A DNA stretch of 64,000 nucleotides from Nocardioides sp. zg-1230. GTDB taxonomy: Bacteria; Actinomycetota; Actinomycetes; Propionibacteriales; Nocardioidaceae. Numbering within the stretch: position 1 is the first letter of the stretch; each line of letters starts with the position of its first letter. The DNA lies in NCBI RefSeq assembly GCF_013155335.1, contig NZ_JABJQZ010000009.1, forward strand, positions 124,001 to 188,000. The letters are read 5' to 3'. The notes below the pieces were generated by a model that saw only the letters and a list, made by a program, of their open reading frames with translations, had not been told where the DNA came from and ran no database searches. The translations under genes were made by a program, and so were the position numbers. This document shows, piece by piece, positions 16,601-25,462 of the stretch.

Positions 16601-18033
16601 CCGACGCGATGCAGCGGCTCGCCGCTCTCCAGGCCCGGGACCTCCCGGTGCACGGGGGCCGCACCCTGGCCTACGTCTACGACTCCGGCGACCCCGAGGT
16701 CGATCGCGTCGCCCGCGAGGCGGTGGCCGCCTACGCCGCCTCCAACGCGCTCGACCCGACGGCGTTCCCGTCGCTGCTGGAGATGGAGAACGAGCTGGTC
16801 GGCTTCGCGTGCGACCTGCTCGACGCACCGGGCTCGGCGGTCGGGACGGTCACGTCCGGTGGCACCGAGTCGATCCTGCTGGCGGTCCAGGGCGCGCGCG
16901 ACAGCCGGCCCGACGTCGTACGGCCCCGGATGGTGCTGCCGAGCACGGCGCACGCCGCCTTCCACAAGGCGGCGCACTACTTCGGGGTCGAGGCGGTCCT
17001 CGTCCCGGTGGGCCCGGACTTCCGGGCCGACGTGGCCGCGATGACCGCGGCGATCGACGACGACACCGTGCTCGTCGTGGCCAGCGCGCCGTCGTACGCC
17101 CACGGGGTGGTGGACCCGGTGGCCGGGATCGCCGCGGCGGCCGCCGAGCGCGGGGTGCGTTGCCACGTCGACGCGTGCATCGGCGGATGGGTGCTGCCGT
17201 ACGCCGCCAGGCTGGGGCGTGCGGTGCCGCCGTGGACGTTCGCCGTCGACGGCGTCACCTCGATCTCCGTCGACACCCACAAGTACGCCTACGCACCGAA
17301 AGGCACCTCGCTGCTGCTGCACCGTGACGCGGCGCTGCGCAAGCCGCAGTTCTTCGCCTCCGCGGCGTGGCCGGGCTACACGATGCTCAACGCCACGACC
17401 CAGTCGACCCGCTCCGGCGGACCGGTCGCGGGGACGTGGGCCGTCGTCGAGCACATCGGCGACGACGGTTACCTCGCCCTCGCCGACCGCGCACTCGCCG
17501 CGGTCGACGCGATCGTGGCGAGCATCGGGCGCGAGCCGGCCCTGCGACTGGTCGTGCCGCCGGACTCCACGCTCGTGACGCTGGCGACCGACGCCTCGTG
17601 CGACCCGTTCACGCTGACCGACGAGCTGGTGGCGCGTGGGTGGTACGTCCAGCCGCAGATCTCCTTCGGCGACGACGGTCCGAGCATCCACCTGTCGGTC
17701 AGCGCCGGCACGCTCGTCCACGTCGACGAGTTCGCCACGGCGCTCTCCGACTCGGTCGCGGCGGCGCAGGCAGCCGGCCCGGTGGCCGTCGACCCCGAGG
17801 TGGTGGCGTTCATCGAGGCGCTCGACCCGGCCGCGCTCGGCGACGACGACTTCGACGGCCTGCTCGCCGCGTCGGGGCTCGTCGGTGCGTCGGCCGACGG
17901 TGAGCTCGAGCTGCCGAGCCGGATGGCGGAGGTCAACGCGATGCTCGACGTCGCGTCGCCCCGCATGCGCGAGGCGCTGCTGGTCGCCTTCCTCGACCGG
18001 CTCCAGCGGCCCGTCCGCGAGGACGCCCGATGA
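16597..18033 (+). CDS. PLP-dependent lyase/decarboxylase, sphingosine-1-phosphate lyase-like
   Basis: A 478-residue group II decarboxylase-fold protein. GTVTSGGTESILLAV binds the PLP phosphate, the Asp in CHVDACIGG pairs with the PLP nitrogen, and SVDTHKYAYAPKG carries the Schiff-base lysine. These sequences are closer to sphingosine-1-phosphate lyase than to glutamate decarboxylase. The GTG overlaps the transporter stop and AAGGAG precedes it. It could cleave a phosphorylated amino alcohol or decarboxylate an amino acid; the substrate is undetermined. The C-terminal 100 residues extend beyond the usual core. Confidence 0.83.
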   Translation: MTDAMQRLAALQARDLPVHGGRTLAYVYDSGDPEVDRVAREAVAAYAASNALDPTAFPSLLEMENELVGFACDLLDAPGSAVGTVTSGGTESILLAVQGARDSRPDVVRPRMVLPSTAHAAFHKAAHYFGVEAVLVPVGPDFRADVAAMTAAIDDDTVLVVASAPSYAHGVVDPVAGIAAAAAERGVRCHVDACIGGWVLPYAARLGRAVPPWTFAVDGVTSISVDTHKYAYAPKGTSLLLHRDAALRKPQFFASAAWPGYTMLNATTQSTRSGGPVAGTWAVVEHIGDDGYLALADRALAAVDAIVASIGREPALRLVVPPDSTLVTLATDASCDPFTLTDELVARGWYVQPQISFGDDGPSIHLSVSAGTLVHVDEFATALSDSVAAAQAAGPVAVDPEVVAFIEALDPAALGDDDFDGLLAASGLVGASADGELELPSRMAEVNAMLDVASPRMREALLVAFLDRLQRPVREDAR

Positions 18034-18740
18034 GCGCGCTCGCCGGGCTGGTCGACAAGGGGCTGGTGGCCCCCGACTGGGCCGAGGCCCTGGCCCCCGT
18101 CGACGAGCGGATCGCGGAGATGGGCCGCTTCCTGCGCGAGGAGGTGGCCGCCGGTCACGGCTACCAGCCGGCGGGCGACCTGGTGATGCGGGCCTTCCAG
18201 CGCCCGCTCGCCGACGTACGCGTCCTGGTCGTGGGGCAGGACCCCTACCCCAACCCCGCGCACCCGATCGGGCTGAGCTTCGCCGTCGAGCGCCACGCGT
18301 GGCCCCTGCCGCCGAGCCTGGTCAACATCTACGTCGAGCTGCGCGACGACCTGGGCATCGTCCCGCCGCGACACGGCGACCTGTCGGCGTGGGCCGACCA
18401 GGGCGTGATGCTCCTCAACCGCACCCTCACGGTGCGCCCGGGCGACTCCAACAGCCACCAGGGCAAGGGCTGGGAGGCGGTCACCGAGCGCGCGATCACC
18501 GCGCTCGCCGAGCGCGGTGGACCCTGCGCGGCGGTCCTGTGGGGCCGGCACGCGCAGAAGCTCAGACCGCTCCTCGGCGACGTGCCGTGCGTGGAGTCGG
18601 CGCACCCCTCACCGCTGAGCGCGCGACGCGGCTTCTTCGGGTCCAGGCCCTTCAGCACGGTCAACCGGCTGCTGGAGGAGCAGGGAGCCGAGCCCGTCGA
18701 CTGGACCCTTCCAGCGTACGACGACGTCCCGGCGCGGTAG
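18030..18740 (+). CDS. ung: Uracil-DNA glycosylase (family 1)
   Basis: A 236-residue protein with the catalytic-water motif GQDPYP (Asp activates water) and the DNA-intercalation loop HPSPLSA. It excises uracil from DNA as the first step of base-excision repair. The Pro in GQDPYP instead of His is usual for actinobacterial enzymes. The ATG overlaps the PLP lyase stop (ATGA), so it is read from the same message as the lyase and transporter despite an unrelated role. Length matches the family. Confidence 0.94.
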   Translation: MSALAGLVDKGLVAPDWAEALAPVDERIAEMGRFLREEVAAGHGYQPAGDLVMRAFQRPLADVRVLVVGQDPYPNPAHPIGLSFAVERHAWPLPPSLVNIYVELRDDLGIVPPRHGDLSAWADQGVMLLNRTLTVRPGDSNSHQGKGWEAVTERAITALAERGGPCAAVLWGRHAQKLRPLLGDVPCVESAHPSPLSARRGFFGSRPFSTVNRLLEEQGAEPVDWTLPAYDDVPAR

Positions 18741-18780
18741 TCCGCCGGGAGAAGTGCGTGGGAACGCCCCGCTCGACCGC

Positions 18781-18809
18781 TTGCCGCTGGACCACTTGGG
18801 GAATATAGT
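18781..18809 (+). promoter_or_regulatory. Sigma-A-type promoter of the dioxygenase gene
   Basis: TTGCCG (18781-18786) and TATAGT (18804-18809) are separated by exactly 17 nt, 25 nt before the ATG of the LigB-family gene. The -10 box overlaps a palindromic operator. Confidence 0.7.
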
Positions 18810-18824
18810 TGAACCAACAACTAT
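18805..18824. promoter_or_regulatory. MarR-type palindromic operator
   Basis: The perfect inverted repeat ATAGTTG-N6-CAACTAT covers the -10 box and start point of the dioxygenase promoter. Its size and AT-rich core in a GC-rich genome match operators of MarR/DUF24-type repressors. No such regulator is encoded in the window, so the protein must come from elsewhere. Confidence 0.65.
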
Positions 18825-18834
18825 TGAGGATGTC

Positions 18835-19608
18835 ATGACCACTCCCATGCCCGCCCTGTACATCGGCCACGGTGCCCCGCCGCTGCTCGACGACCCGATC
18901 TGGTCCGGCCAGCTCGCGGCCTGGGCCAAGGACCTGCCGCGCCCCAAGGCGATCCTCATCGTGTCGGCGCACTGGGAGTCGGCCCCGGTGAGCCTCACCG
19001 CGAGCGGCGCGCCGCTGGTCTACGACTTCGGCGGGTTCGCGCCGAAGTACTACCGGATGACCTACGAGACGCCGGACGCCTCCGCGCTGGCCCAGCGCGT
19101 CGCGGCGATGATGCCGAGCGGCGAGCCGGTCCACCAGCACACCTCACGCGGGCTCGACCACGGCGCCTGGGTGCCGCTGAAGATCATGTACCCGGAGGCC
19201 GACATCCCGGTGCTCCAGATGTCCCTGCCGACCGACGACCCGCACCGGCTGATGAAGCTCGGCGAGCGGCTGCGTCCCCTGCGCGAGGAGGGCGTGCTCA
19301 TCATCGGCTCCGGCTTCCTCACCCACGGCCTGCCGTTCCTCAAGGAGTTCCGCATCGAGGCCGCCGCCCCCGGCTGGTCGGTGGACTTCGACCTCTGGGC
19401 CGCCGACGCCCTCACCCGCGGCGACGTCGACACGCTGTCGGCGTACCGGTCGAAGGCGCCGGGCATGCCGTACGCCCACCCGACCGTCGAGCACTACACG
19501 CCGCTGTTCGTGACGCTGGGCGCCGCGACAACCGCCGACGAGCCGGGCATCCAGGTCATCGACGGCTACTGGATGGGTCTCTCGAAGCGCTCGCTGCAGG
19601 TCGCCTGA
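18835..19608 (+). CDS. LigB-family extradiol dioxygenase (4,5-DOPA dioxygenase-like)
   Basis: A 257-residue protein of the class III ring-cleaving dioxygenase family related to E. coli YgiD. IGHGAPP near the N-terminus, VSAHWE, and GLDHGAWVPL supply the His ligands for the metal, and GSGFLTHGL lies in the second half. YgiD-type enzymes cleave L-DOPA or related catechols in vitro. A promoter with a palindromic operator directly upstream suggests induction by an aromatic or quinone signal. The gene appears monocistronic, with pdxY starting from its own -10 23 nt later. Confidence 0.88.
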   Translation: MTTPMPALYIGHGAPPLLDDPIWSGQLAAWAKDLPRPKAILIVSAHWESAPVSLTASGAPLVYDFGGFAPKYYRMTYETPDASALAQRVAAMMPSGEPVHQHTSRGLDHGAWVPLKIMYPEADIPVLQMSLPTDDPHRLMKLGERLRPLREEGVLIIGSGFLTHGLPFLKEFRIEAAAPGWSVDFDLWAADALTRGDVDTLSAYRSKAPGMPYAHPTVEHYTPLFVTLGAATTADEPGIQVIDGYWMGLSKRSLQVA

Positions 19609-19630
19609 GGACCTGAACTAGTCTCGCTCC

Positions 19631-20494
19631 GTGCGCGTCCTCTCGATCCAGTCCCACGTCGCCTACGGCCACGTCGGCAACTCCGCGGCCGTCTTCCCCC
19701 TCCAGCGCCTCGGCCACGAGGTGTGGCCGGTGCTGACGGTGAACTTCTCCAACCACACCGGGTACGGCGCCTGGCGCGGGCCGCTGATCGCGGCCGAGGA
19801 CGTCGCCGAGGTGATCACCGGCATCGGCGAGCGGGGCGCCTTCGAGACGTGTGACGCGGTCCTGTCGGGCTACCAGGGCTCGCCGGAGATCGCCGACGTC
19901 ATCGTGGACGCGGTCGCGCAGGTCAAGGCGGCCAACCCCGACGCGACGTACACCTGCGACCCGGTCATGGGCAACGCGACCTCGGGGTGCTTCGTCAACC
20001 CGGCGATCCCGCCGAAGTACCGCTCGACGGTGATCCCGGTCGCCGACGTGCTGACGCCCAACCAGTTCGAGCTCGGCTTCATCACCGACCGCGACTCCCT
20101 GAGCGGCCCCTCGTCGCTCGACGACGTCCTGGCCGCCGTCGACGAGGTGCGCGCCCTCGGGCCGTCGACGGTGCTGGTCACGTCGGTGGACCGTGAGGGT
20201 GCCGACGACGGCGTCATCGAGATGCTCGCCGTCACCGCCGACGGCGCCTGGCTGGTGACGACCCCGCGCCTGCCGATGAAGGCCAACGGGTCCGGCGACA
20301 TCACCGCCGCCCTGTTCACCGCCCACCTGCGCACGACCGGATCCCCCGCCGAGGCCCTCGCCCGGACGGCCTCGTCGGTCTTCGCCGTGCTGAAGAAGAC
20401 CCTCGACTCCGGCGAGCGGGAGCTCCGCCTGATCGCCGCGCAGGACGCGATCGCGTCGCCCGCCTGCGAGTTCGAGGTGCAGCAGGTCCGCTAG
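19631..20494 (+). CDS. pdxY: Pyridoxal kinase PdxY
   Basis: A 287-residue ribokinase-fold kinase. IQSHVAYGHVGN, SGYQGSPE, TYTCDPVMGN, VLTPNQFELGF and the C-terminal MKANGSGDITAALF (anion hole and catalytic Asp) identify PdxY, which phosphorylates pyridoxal in the PLP salvage pathway. The GTG start lies 6 nt after TAGTCT, so a leaderless message is likely. The stop codon TAG is shared, on the other strand, with the stop of the truncated HNH gene (palindromic CTAG). Confidence 0.9.
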   Translation: MRVLSIQSHVAYGHVGNSAAVFPLQRLGHEVWPVLTVNFSNHTGYGAWRGPLIAAEDVAEVITGIGERGAFETCDAVLSGYQGSPEIADVIVDAVAQVKAANPDATYTCDPVMGNATSGCFVNPAIPPKYRSTVIPVADVLTPNQFELGFITDRDSLSGPSSLDDVLAAVDEVRALGPSTVLVTSVDREGADDGVIEMLAVTADGAWLVTTPRLPMKANGSGDITAALFTAHLRTTGSPAEALARTASSVFAVLKKTLDSGERELRLIAAQDAIASPACEFEVQQVR

Positions 20495-20730
20495 TACGAC
20501 TTCCCCTCGGCGTAGCGCGTGGAGCAACCGCAGATCGCGCAGGCATGCTGCTGGGCTTCGAGCAGGTAGGTCCGGATGTAGTGCCCGACGTTCGTGGCGG
20601 TCTGTGCCACGCCCGTGGACAGCCAGCGCTCGATCTTGCTCCTGGGCTCCATCGCGCGCTGGCGCCTGTTGCTGCAGTACACCTTCTGGTGTCGCTTGGT
20701 CAGGGTCGCGCCGCACCCGAGGCAGCTCAT
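20491..20730 (-). pseudogene. 3'-truncated HNH endonuclease-like gene
   Basis: Starting at the ATG at 20730 the 79-residue product has an N-terminal C-x2-C...C zinc site (CLGCG, KVYCSN), a helical middle, and HACAICGCSTRYAEGKSY at the end. This last part is the opening of an HNH domain. In intact relatives CAICG and GK-x are followed by an LDHxxG segment and a second CxxC. Here a stop replaces all of that, so the catalytic histidines are missing. The gene starts 33 nt from the 3' end of tRNA-Thr, a classic integration site. It is best read as a remnant of an inserted element, though a short zinc-binding protein cannot be excluded. Confidence 0.6.
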
Positions 20731-20762
20731 GTGACGACGCCAGGTGTCCCCACCGACACCGG

Positions 20763-20834
20763 AGCCGCGTGAGAGATTCGAACTCTCGCAACCCAATTTA
20801 CAAGATTGGTGCTCTACCCCTGAGCTAACGCGGC
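20763..20834 (-). tRNA. tRNA-Thr (anticodon TGT)
   Basis: On the minus strand the 72-nt sequence folds as a full cloverleaf. The acceptor stem is GCCGCGT/ACGCGGC with T as discriminator. The D-arm contains AGCTCAGGGGTAGAGC, and the anticodon loop CTTGTAA sits in a CCAAT/ATTGG stem. The T-arm has GTTCGAATC. Anticodon TGT reads ACA/ACG-type threonine codons. CCA is not encoded. Confidence 0.96.
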
Positions 20835-20883
20835 GTGCGCCCGAGGGCGCGGCGGCCATCCTAGGTGAGGGAGGATGTCGCCC

Positions 20884-22719
20884 GTGAGCCTCCTCCACGA
20901 CCCCCACCACGACGGGTCCCCGCTCTACGTCTCCGACGAGGCACCTGAGCTCGGCACCAGCGCCACCGTCCGGGTCCGCACCAGCGCCGACGACCCGATC
21001 GACGCGGTCTGGCTGCGCACGACGTACGACGCCGAGCCGGTCTACCACCCGATGACCTCGACGACCACCGGCGACATCGTCTGGTGGGAGGGCGAGCTGC
21101 CGGTGCACAACCCGGTGACGCACTACCGCTTCCTCATCGTGCGAAGCGGTGGCGAGGAGCAGGAGTGGCTCACCGGCGCCGGGCTGGTGGGCCACGACCT
21201 GCCTGACGCCGCCGACTTCCGGCTCACCGCCCACGCGCCCGCGCCCGACTGGGGGCGTGACGGCGTCGTGTACCAGGTGTTCCCCGACCGGTTCGCGCGC
21301 TCCGCGGCCGCCGACCTCCGCGAGCTGCCCGACTGGGCGCTCCCGGCCGAGTGGGACGACGAGGTGGTCTTCGAGGGCAGCGACCCGCGCACCCCGATGC
21401 AGCTCTACGGCGGCGACCTCGACGGCATCACCGAGCACCTCGACCACGTCGCCGCGGTCGGGGCCGACATCGTCTACACGACGCCGGTCTTCCCCGGCGA
21501 GAGCAACCACCGCTACAACGCGACGACCTTCACCGAGGTCGACCCGCTGCTCGGTGGCAGCGAGGCGTACGCCCGGCTGAGCGCGGCGGTGCACGAGCGG
21601 GGCTGGCGGATCCTGGGCGACCTCACCACCAACCACACGGGCGACACCCACGAGTGGTTCCTCTCCGCGGTCGACGACCCGCGCGACCCGCACCGCTCCT
21701 TCTACTACTTCGAGGACGACGGCACCTACGCCGACTGGATGGGCCACGGCACGCTGCCGAAGATCAACCACGCCAACCTCGACGTCCGCCATGCGATGGT
21801 CGACGGACCCGACTCCGTCGTCGGTCGCTGGCTCCAGAAGCCCTATGCCGTCGACGGCTGGCGCATCGACGTCGCCAACATGACCGGCCGCCTCGGCGCC
21901 ATCGACGTCGCCCACGAGGTCGCCCGCACCGTGCGCGCCACCGCGGCGGCCCTGCACGAGGACCCGTGGGTCATCGGCGAGCACAACCACGACGCGACCG
22001 GTGACGTCGACGGCGACGGCTGGCACGGCACGATGAACTACTCCGGCTTCTCGTGGCCGGTCTGGTCGTGGCTGCGCGACCCGGCCTCTCCCGCGCGCCC
22101 GTTCGGCCGCCCCGTCCCGGTGCCCCGGCGCGGGGGTCCGGCCGTCGTCGAGACGTTCCGGGCGTGGCAGGGGGCCCTCGGCTGGCGGGCCACCGCGTCG
22201 AGCTGGAACATCCTCGGGTCGCACGACTCGGCCCGCATCCGCACGCTCGTCGGCGGCGACGCCGCCGTCCACCGGGTCGCTGCCGGCATGCAGTTCACGA
22301 TGCCGGGCGTGCCGATGGTCTTCGCCGGCGACGAGATCGGGCTCGAGGGCGTCAACGGCGAGGACGCCCGCCGCCCGATGCCGTGGCACCGCCGGGAGGA
22401 GTGGGACGAGCAGACGCTGGCGACGTACGCCGACCTGGCCCGGCTCCGGCGCGAGCACCCGGCGCTGCGCCGGGGCGGTCTCCGTTGGGCGCACGTCGAC
22501 GCCGACACCATCGCCTACCTGCGTGAGCACCCCGACCAGACCGTGCTGGTCGTCGCGCGCCGCGCCGTGGGCGATGCCTTCACGCTCCCCGCGGCGTCCG
22601 GCCGGCACCTCTTCGCGTCCGAACCGGGCGGTGCCGACCTGGCCGCCGGCCCCGACGGTGTCGAGGTGCCGGCATCCCCCGGGTCGCGTCTCGACATCTG
22701 GGAGATCGGCGCCGGGTAG
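20884..22719 (+). CDS. Glycoside hydrolase family 13 (alpha-glucosidase/neopullulanase-like)
   Basis: A protein of about 611 residues. It has an N-terminal beta-sandwich domain (residues 1-115) as in cyclomaltodextrinase and neopullulanase enzymes, followed by a TIM barrel. Visible motifs are GVVYQVFPDRFA, DLTTNH (region I), GWRIDVANM with the nucleophile Asp (region II), IGEHNHD with the acid Glu (region III) and LGSHDSAR (region IV). It cleaves or transfers alpha-glucosyl units, consistent with trehalose/glycogen metabolism elsewhere in the window. The GTG at 20884 fits GAGGGAGG 9 nt upstream better than the ATG at 20875. Confidence 0.88.
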   Translation: MSLLHDPHHDGSPLYVSDEAPELGTSATVRVRTSADDPIDAVWLRTTYDAEPVYHPMTSTTTGDIVWWEGELPVHNPVTHYRFLIVRSGGEEQEWLTGAGLVGHDLPDAADFRLTAHAPAPDWGRDGVVYQVFPDRFARSAAADLRELPDWALPAEWDDEVVFEGSDPRTPMQLYGGDLDGITEHLDHVAAVGADIVYTTPVFPGESNHRYNATTFTEVDPLLGGSEAYARLSAAVHERGWRILGDLTTNHTGDTHEWFLSAVDDPRDPHRSFYYFEDDGTYADWMGHGTLPKINHANLDVRHAMVDGPDSVVGRWLQKPYAVDGWRIDVANMTGRLGAIDVAHEVARTVRATAAALHEDPWVIGEHNHDATGDVDGDGWHGTMNYSGFSWPVWSWLRDPASPARPFGRPVPVPRRGGPAVVETFRAWQGALGWRATASSWNILGSHDSARIRTLVGGDAAVHRVAAGMQFTMPGVPMVFAGDEIGLEGVNGEDARRPMPWHRREEWDEQTLATYADLARLRREHPALRRGGLRWAHVDADTIAYLREHPDQTVLVVARRAVGDAFTLPAASGRHLFASEPGGADLAAGPDGVEVPASPGSRLDIWEIGAG

Positions 22720-22759
22720 CAGCCGCCCACTCGTGCTCGTGCACGGCTAGTGTCATCGC

Positions 22760-23968
22760 ATGGCCATGCGGATCGTCGCCAGCCGGCCGGACCCGGCCAT
22801 CCTGCGCCTGCCCTGGCACCTGCCGCTGGAGGAGTGGCCGGACGACGTCGTCGTCCCGCTGCCCCGTGGACTCTCGCGCCACGTCGTGCGCATCGTGCGG
22901 CTCGGCAGCAGCGTCTACGCCGTCAAGGAGACCAACGACGACATCGCCTTCCGGGAGTACCGGATGCTGCGCGACCTCCAGCGCATGGGGATGCCGTCGG
23001 TCGTGCCGCAGGGCGTCGTCACCGGGCGCGAGGACCGCGACGGCGAGGACCTGCCGGCCGCCCTCATCACCCACCACCTGAGGTTCTCGCTGCCCTACCG
23101 CAGCCTGTTCAGCCGCGGCATGGACGCCGAGCACGTGCCGACGCTCATCGACGCCATCGTCGTGCTGCTGGTCCGCCTGCACCTCGCCGGCTTCTACTGG
23201 GGCGACGTGTCACTGTCCAACGTGCTCTTCCGGCGCGACGCCGGCGCGCTCGCGGCCTACCTCGTGGACGCCGAGACCGGCGAGCTGCACGAGGCGGTGG
23301 GCGACCGGCTGCGGGAGTACGACATCACGGTGGGCTGCGAGAACATCTTCGCCGAGCTGATGGACCTCAGTGCGAGCGGCGCGGTCCAGCGCCCCATCGA
23401 CGGCTTCGAGATCATCGAGCACCTGCGCTCGCGCTACGAGGCGCTGTGGCGCGAGCTGACCGACCTCGAGGAGTTCGGCGCCGACGAGATGTGGCGCATC
23501 GAGCGTCGTGTCGAGCGGCTCAACGATCTCGGCTTCGACGTCGACGAGCTCGACATCGTCACCGACCTCGGCGGCGACACGATCCGCATCCAGCCCAAGG
23601 TGGTGGACCTCGGTCACCACACCCGCGAGCTGCGCGACCTCACCGGCATGACGGTCGAGGACAACCAGGCCCGCCGGATCCTCAACGACATCGCCTCGTT
23701 CACCGCCCACTTCGACCTCGGGCGCGAGGACCGCCACGTCGTGGCCAGCCGCTGGATGCACGAGATCTTCGAGCCCATCATGACGATGATCCCGCCCGAC
23801 GCCAGCGGCAAGCTCGAGCCGGCCGAGATCTTCCACGAGATCCTCGAGCACCGCTGGTACCTCTCCGAGAAGGCCGGCCACGAGGTCAACATCCACGAGA
23901 CCGCTCGCGACTACATCGACCGCTTCCTCACTGCCAAGCCCGACGAGGCGATCACGGGTCAGGAGTGA
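22760..23968 (+). CDS. DUF4032 protein with kinase-like N-terminal half
   Basis: A 402-residue protein. The first half resembles lipopolysaccharide-kinase/APH folds: YAVKETND offers the ATP-binding Lys, GFYWGDVSLSNVLF matches the catalytic-loop D-x4-N pattern, and YLVDAETGEL fits a metal-binding DFG equivalent. The second half is DUF4032 (HRWYLSEKAGHEVNIHETA). These actinobacterial proteins have no assigned substrate. TAGTGT ends 6 nt before the ATG, so leaderless expression is likely. It is convergent with the HTH gene, 3 nt apart. Confidence 0.82.
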   Translation: MAMRIVASRPDPAILRLPWHLPLEEWPDDVVVPLPRGLSRHVVRIVRLGSSVYAVKETNDDIAFREYRMLRDLQRMGMPSVVPQGVVTGREDRDGEDLPAALITHHLRFSLPYRSLFSRGMDAEHVPTLIDAIVVLLVRLHLAGFYWGDVSLSNVLFRRDAGALAAYLVDAETGELHEAVGDRLREYDITVGCENIFAELMDLSASGAVQRPIDGFEIIEHLRSRYEALWRELTDLEEFGADEMWRIERRVERLNDLGFDVDELDIVTDLGGDTIRIQPKVVDLGHHTRELRDLTGMTVEDNQARRILNDIASFTAHFDLGREDRHVVASRWMHEIFEPIMTMIPPDASGKLEPAEIFHEILEHRWYLSEKAGHEVNIHETARDYIDRFLTAKPDEAITGQE

Positions 23969-23971
23969 TTC

Positions 23972-25462
23972 TCACACCGCGACGCGTGGGCCGCGCTCGA
24001 TCCACCACCTGGCCGACCCGCGCACGCTCTCGGTGAGGTCCTCGTCCGCCGCGATGTCCGGCAGCGCCGGGTGGCCGCTCATGCCGATGGCGTACGTCGC
24101 CGCCCGAGCCGTGTCCGGGTCGGCCAGCGCCCGTCGGACGACGTCCAGGGGGAGCAGGCCGCCCGAGGAGCCCACGACCTGCAAGCCGGCCCCCCTCAGC
24201 ACGGGGTCGGGCGAGTCGAGCCATTCGAGGGCCGGGGCGACGATCCTGCCCGTCAGCGCTCCGTGGACGCGACGCGCCATCCGGTGTCGCAGTCGCTGGT
24301 CCGGCTCGGCCTCGACGAGCTCGCCGAGCCGGTCCCACACCGGGTGGGCCAGTGCCGGCACAGCCCCGAGGAGGAAGTAGGCGGTGACCGCGCGGCTCTC
24401 CCAGTGGCCGAAACCGATGTCGAACAGCAGCCGTGCCAGCATCGGCTGCTCGCCGACGCCGACCGTGCGGGTGACGTCGTCAGCGATGGCGGCGCACTGC
24501 GCCCAGTGCCGGTTGGTCCGGTGACGCTCGAAACCCTCGACGTCGGGCACCGGCGGCAGGGGGCGCGCCGGCGTGTGATGAGTCCCCGTCCAGGTCGCGG
24601 CGGGCGCAAGGCGGATGAGGTGGGCGATCCACTCCTCCTGTGCCGACCCTGGCTCCGACGCGTCGTACGCCTCGATGAGGTGGGGCACGACGTCCGGCCA
24701 GAACGCACCACGGGGACTGATCTCGGCCATGTTCTCGAGCGCGAGCGCTCCGCACGTCGCAACATAGGGCCGGTCTGCACGCAGCAGCTCGAGGCACCAC
24801 TGGACGGCGTCGGGAGTGACAGCCTCCCCCACCGCACTGAGCAGGTCACCGAGTCCCTGCGCATGGGGGCGGGCGACCTCGCGTCGCGCCGCTCGCAGGA
24901 CGAGGAATCCGTAGTCGCTGCAGCGCACCTTGGCCAGCGCCTCGTATCGCGTCGGGTAGCCGTGCCCGCACGATCGGGCCAACTCGTCCACCAGCCGGTC
25001 GATGGTGCGTTGGGCCAGCGCCTCCGGGAGGGCGACGTTCCCACGAACCGAGATCGCGCGCGCCCACCGGAGCCACTCGCCGCCCGTCACGTCGTCGACG
25101 CTGTCGAGGCGTCCGGTGAGCTCGGAGAGCTCGATGACCGTGGAGATCGGTGGCCCCGGGCGGGCGTCCCCCGGGCTCACCCACGGGAAGGTCCGCGCCA
25201 GCACGTCGATCGGCGCGCGTAGGGAACCCTCCTCCAGCCCGAGCACCCGCTCGTAGCCGTCCACCAAGGACCCGTCGCGCAGCTGTCCGGTCTCCGCGCG
25301 GGACAGCCGGGCCGGGCTGGTGCCGATCGCCGCCGCGACGGTCCTCATCCGGTTGTCGTCGACGTGCGCGGTGACCCGGGCCATGCGGAGGATCCAGGCG
25401 ATGCGGGCGCGCACGTCGATGGCGCCGCCGTTGAGCGACGTTGCGTCGTCGACGACAGTCAT
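23972..25462 (-). CDS. HTH-domain protein with large helical C-terminal region
   Basis: A 496-residue protein. Residues about 38-75 (MRTVAAAIGTSPARLSRAETGQLRDGS) form an XRE-like helix-turn-helix. The remaining 400 residues are alpha-helical in character with HEAT-like repetition (LLRADRPYVATCGALALENMAE, HLIEAYDASEPGSAQEEWIAHLI) and match no enzyme motif known to me. The start at ATG 25462 is the first Met before the folded region. The gene is divergent from a secreted NPCBM-like protein, which it may regulate. Local composition is slightly less GC-biased than neighbouring genes, and transfer is possible. Confidence 0.7.
   Translation of the reverse strand: MTVVDDATSLNGGAIDVRARIAWILRMARVTAHVDDNRMRTVAAAIGTSPARLSRAETGQLRDGSLVDGYERVLGLEEGSLRAPIDVLARTFPWVSPGDARPGPPISTVIELSELTGRLDSVDDVTGGEWLRWARAISVRGNVALPEALAQRTIDRLVDELARSCGHGYPTRYEALAKVRCSDYGFLVLRAARREVARPHAQGLGDLLSAVGEAVTPDAVQWCLELLRADRPYVATCGALALENMAEISPRGAFWPDVVPHLIEAYDASEPGSAQEEWIAHLIRLAPAATWTGTHHTPARPLPPVPDVEGFERHRTNRHWAQCAAIADDVTRTVGVGEQPMLARLLFDIGFGHWESRAVTAYFLLGAVPALAHPVWDRLGELVEAEPDQRLRHRMARRVHGALTGRIVAPALEWLDSPDPVLRGAGLQVVGSSGGLLPLDVVRRALADPDTARAATYAIGMSGHPALPDIAADEDLTESVRGSARWWIERGPRVAV

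Noticed and set aside
20491..20834. Genomic island or prophage at tRNA-Thr
   Set aside because: No integrase, phage gene or second attachment copy is seen; pdxY and the GH13 gene on either side are ordinary chromosomal genes. Only a remnant is claimed.
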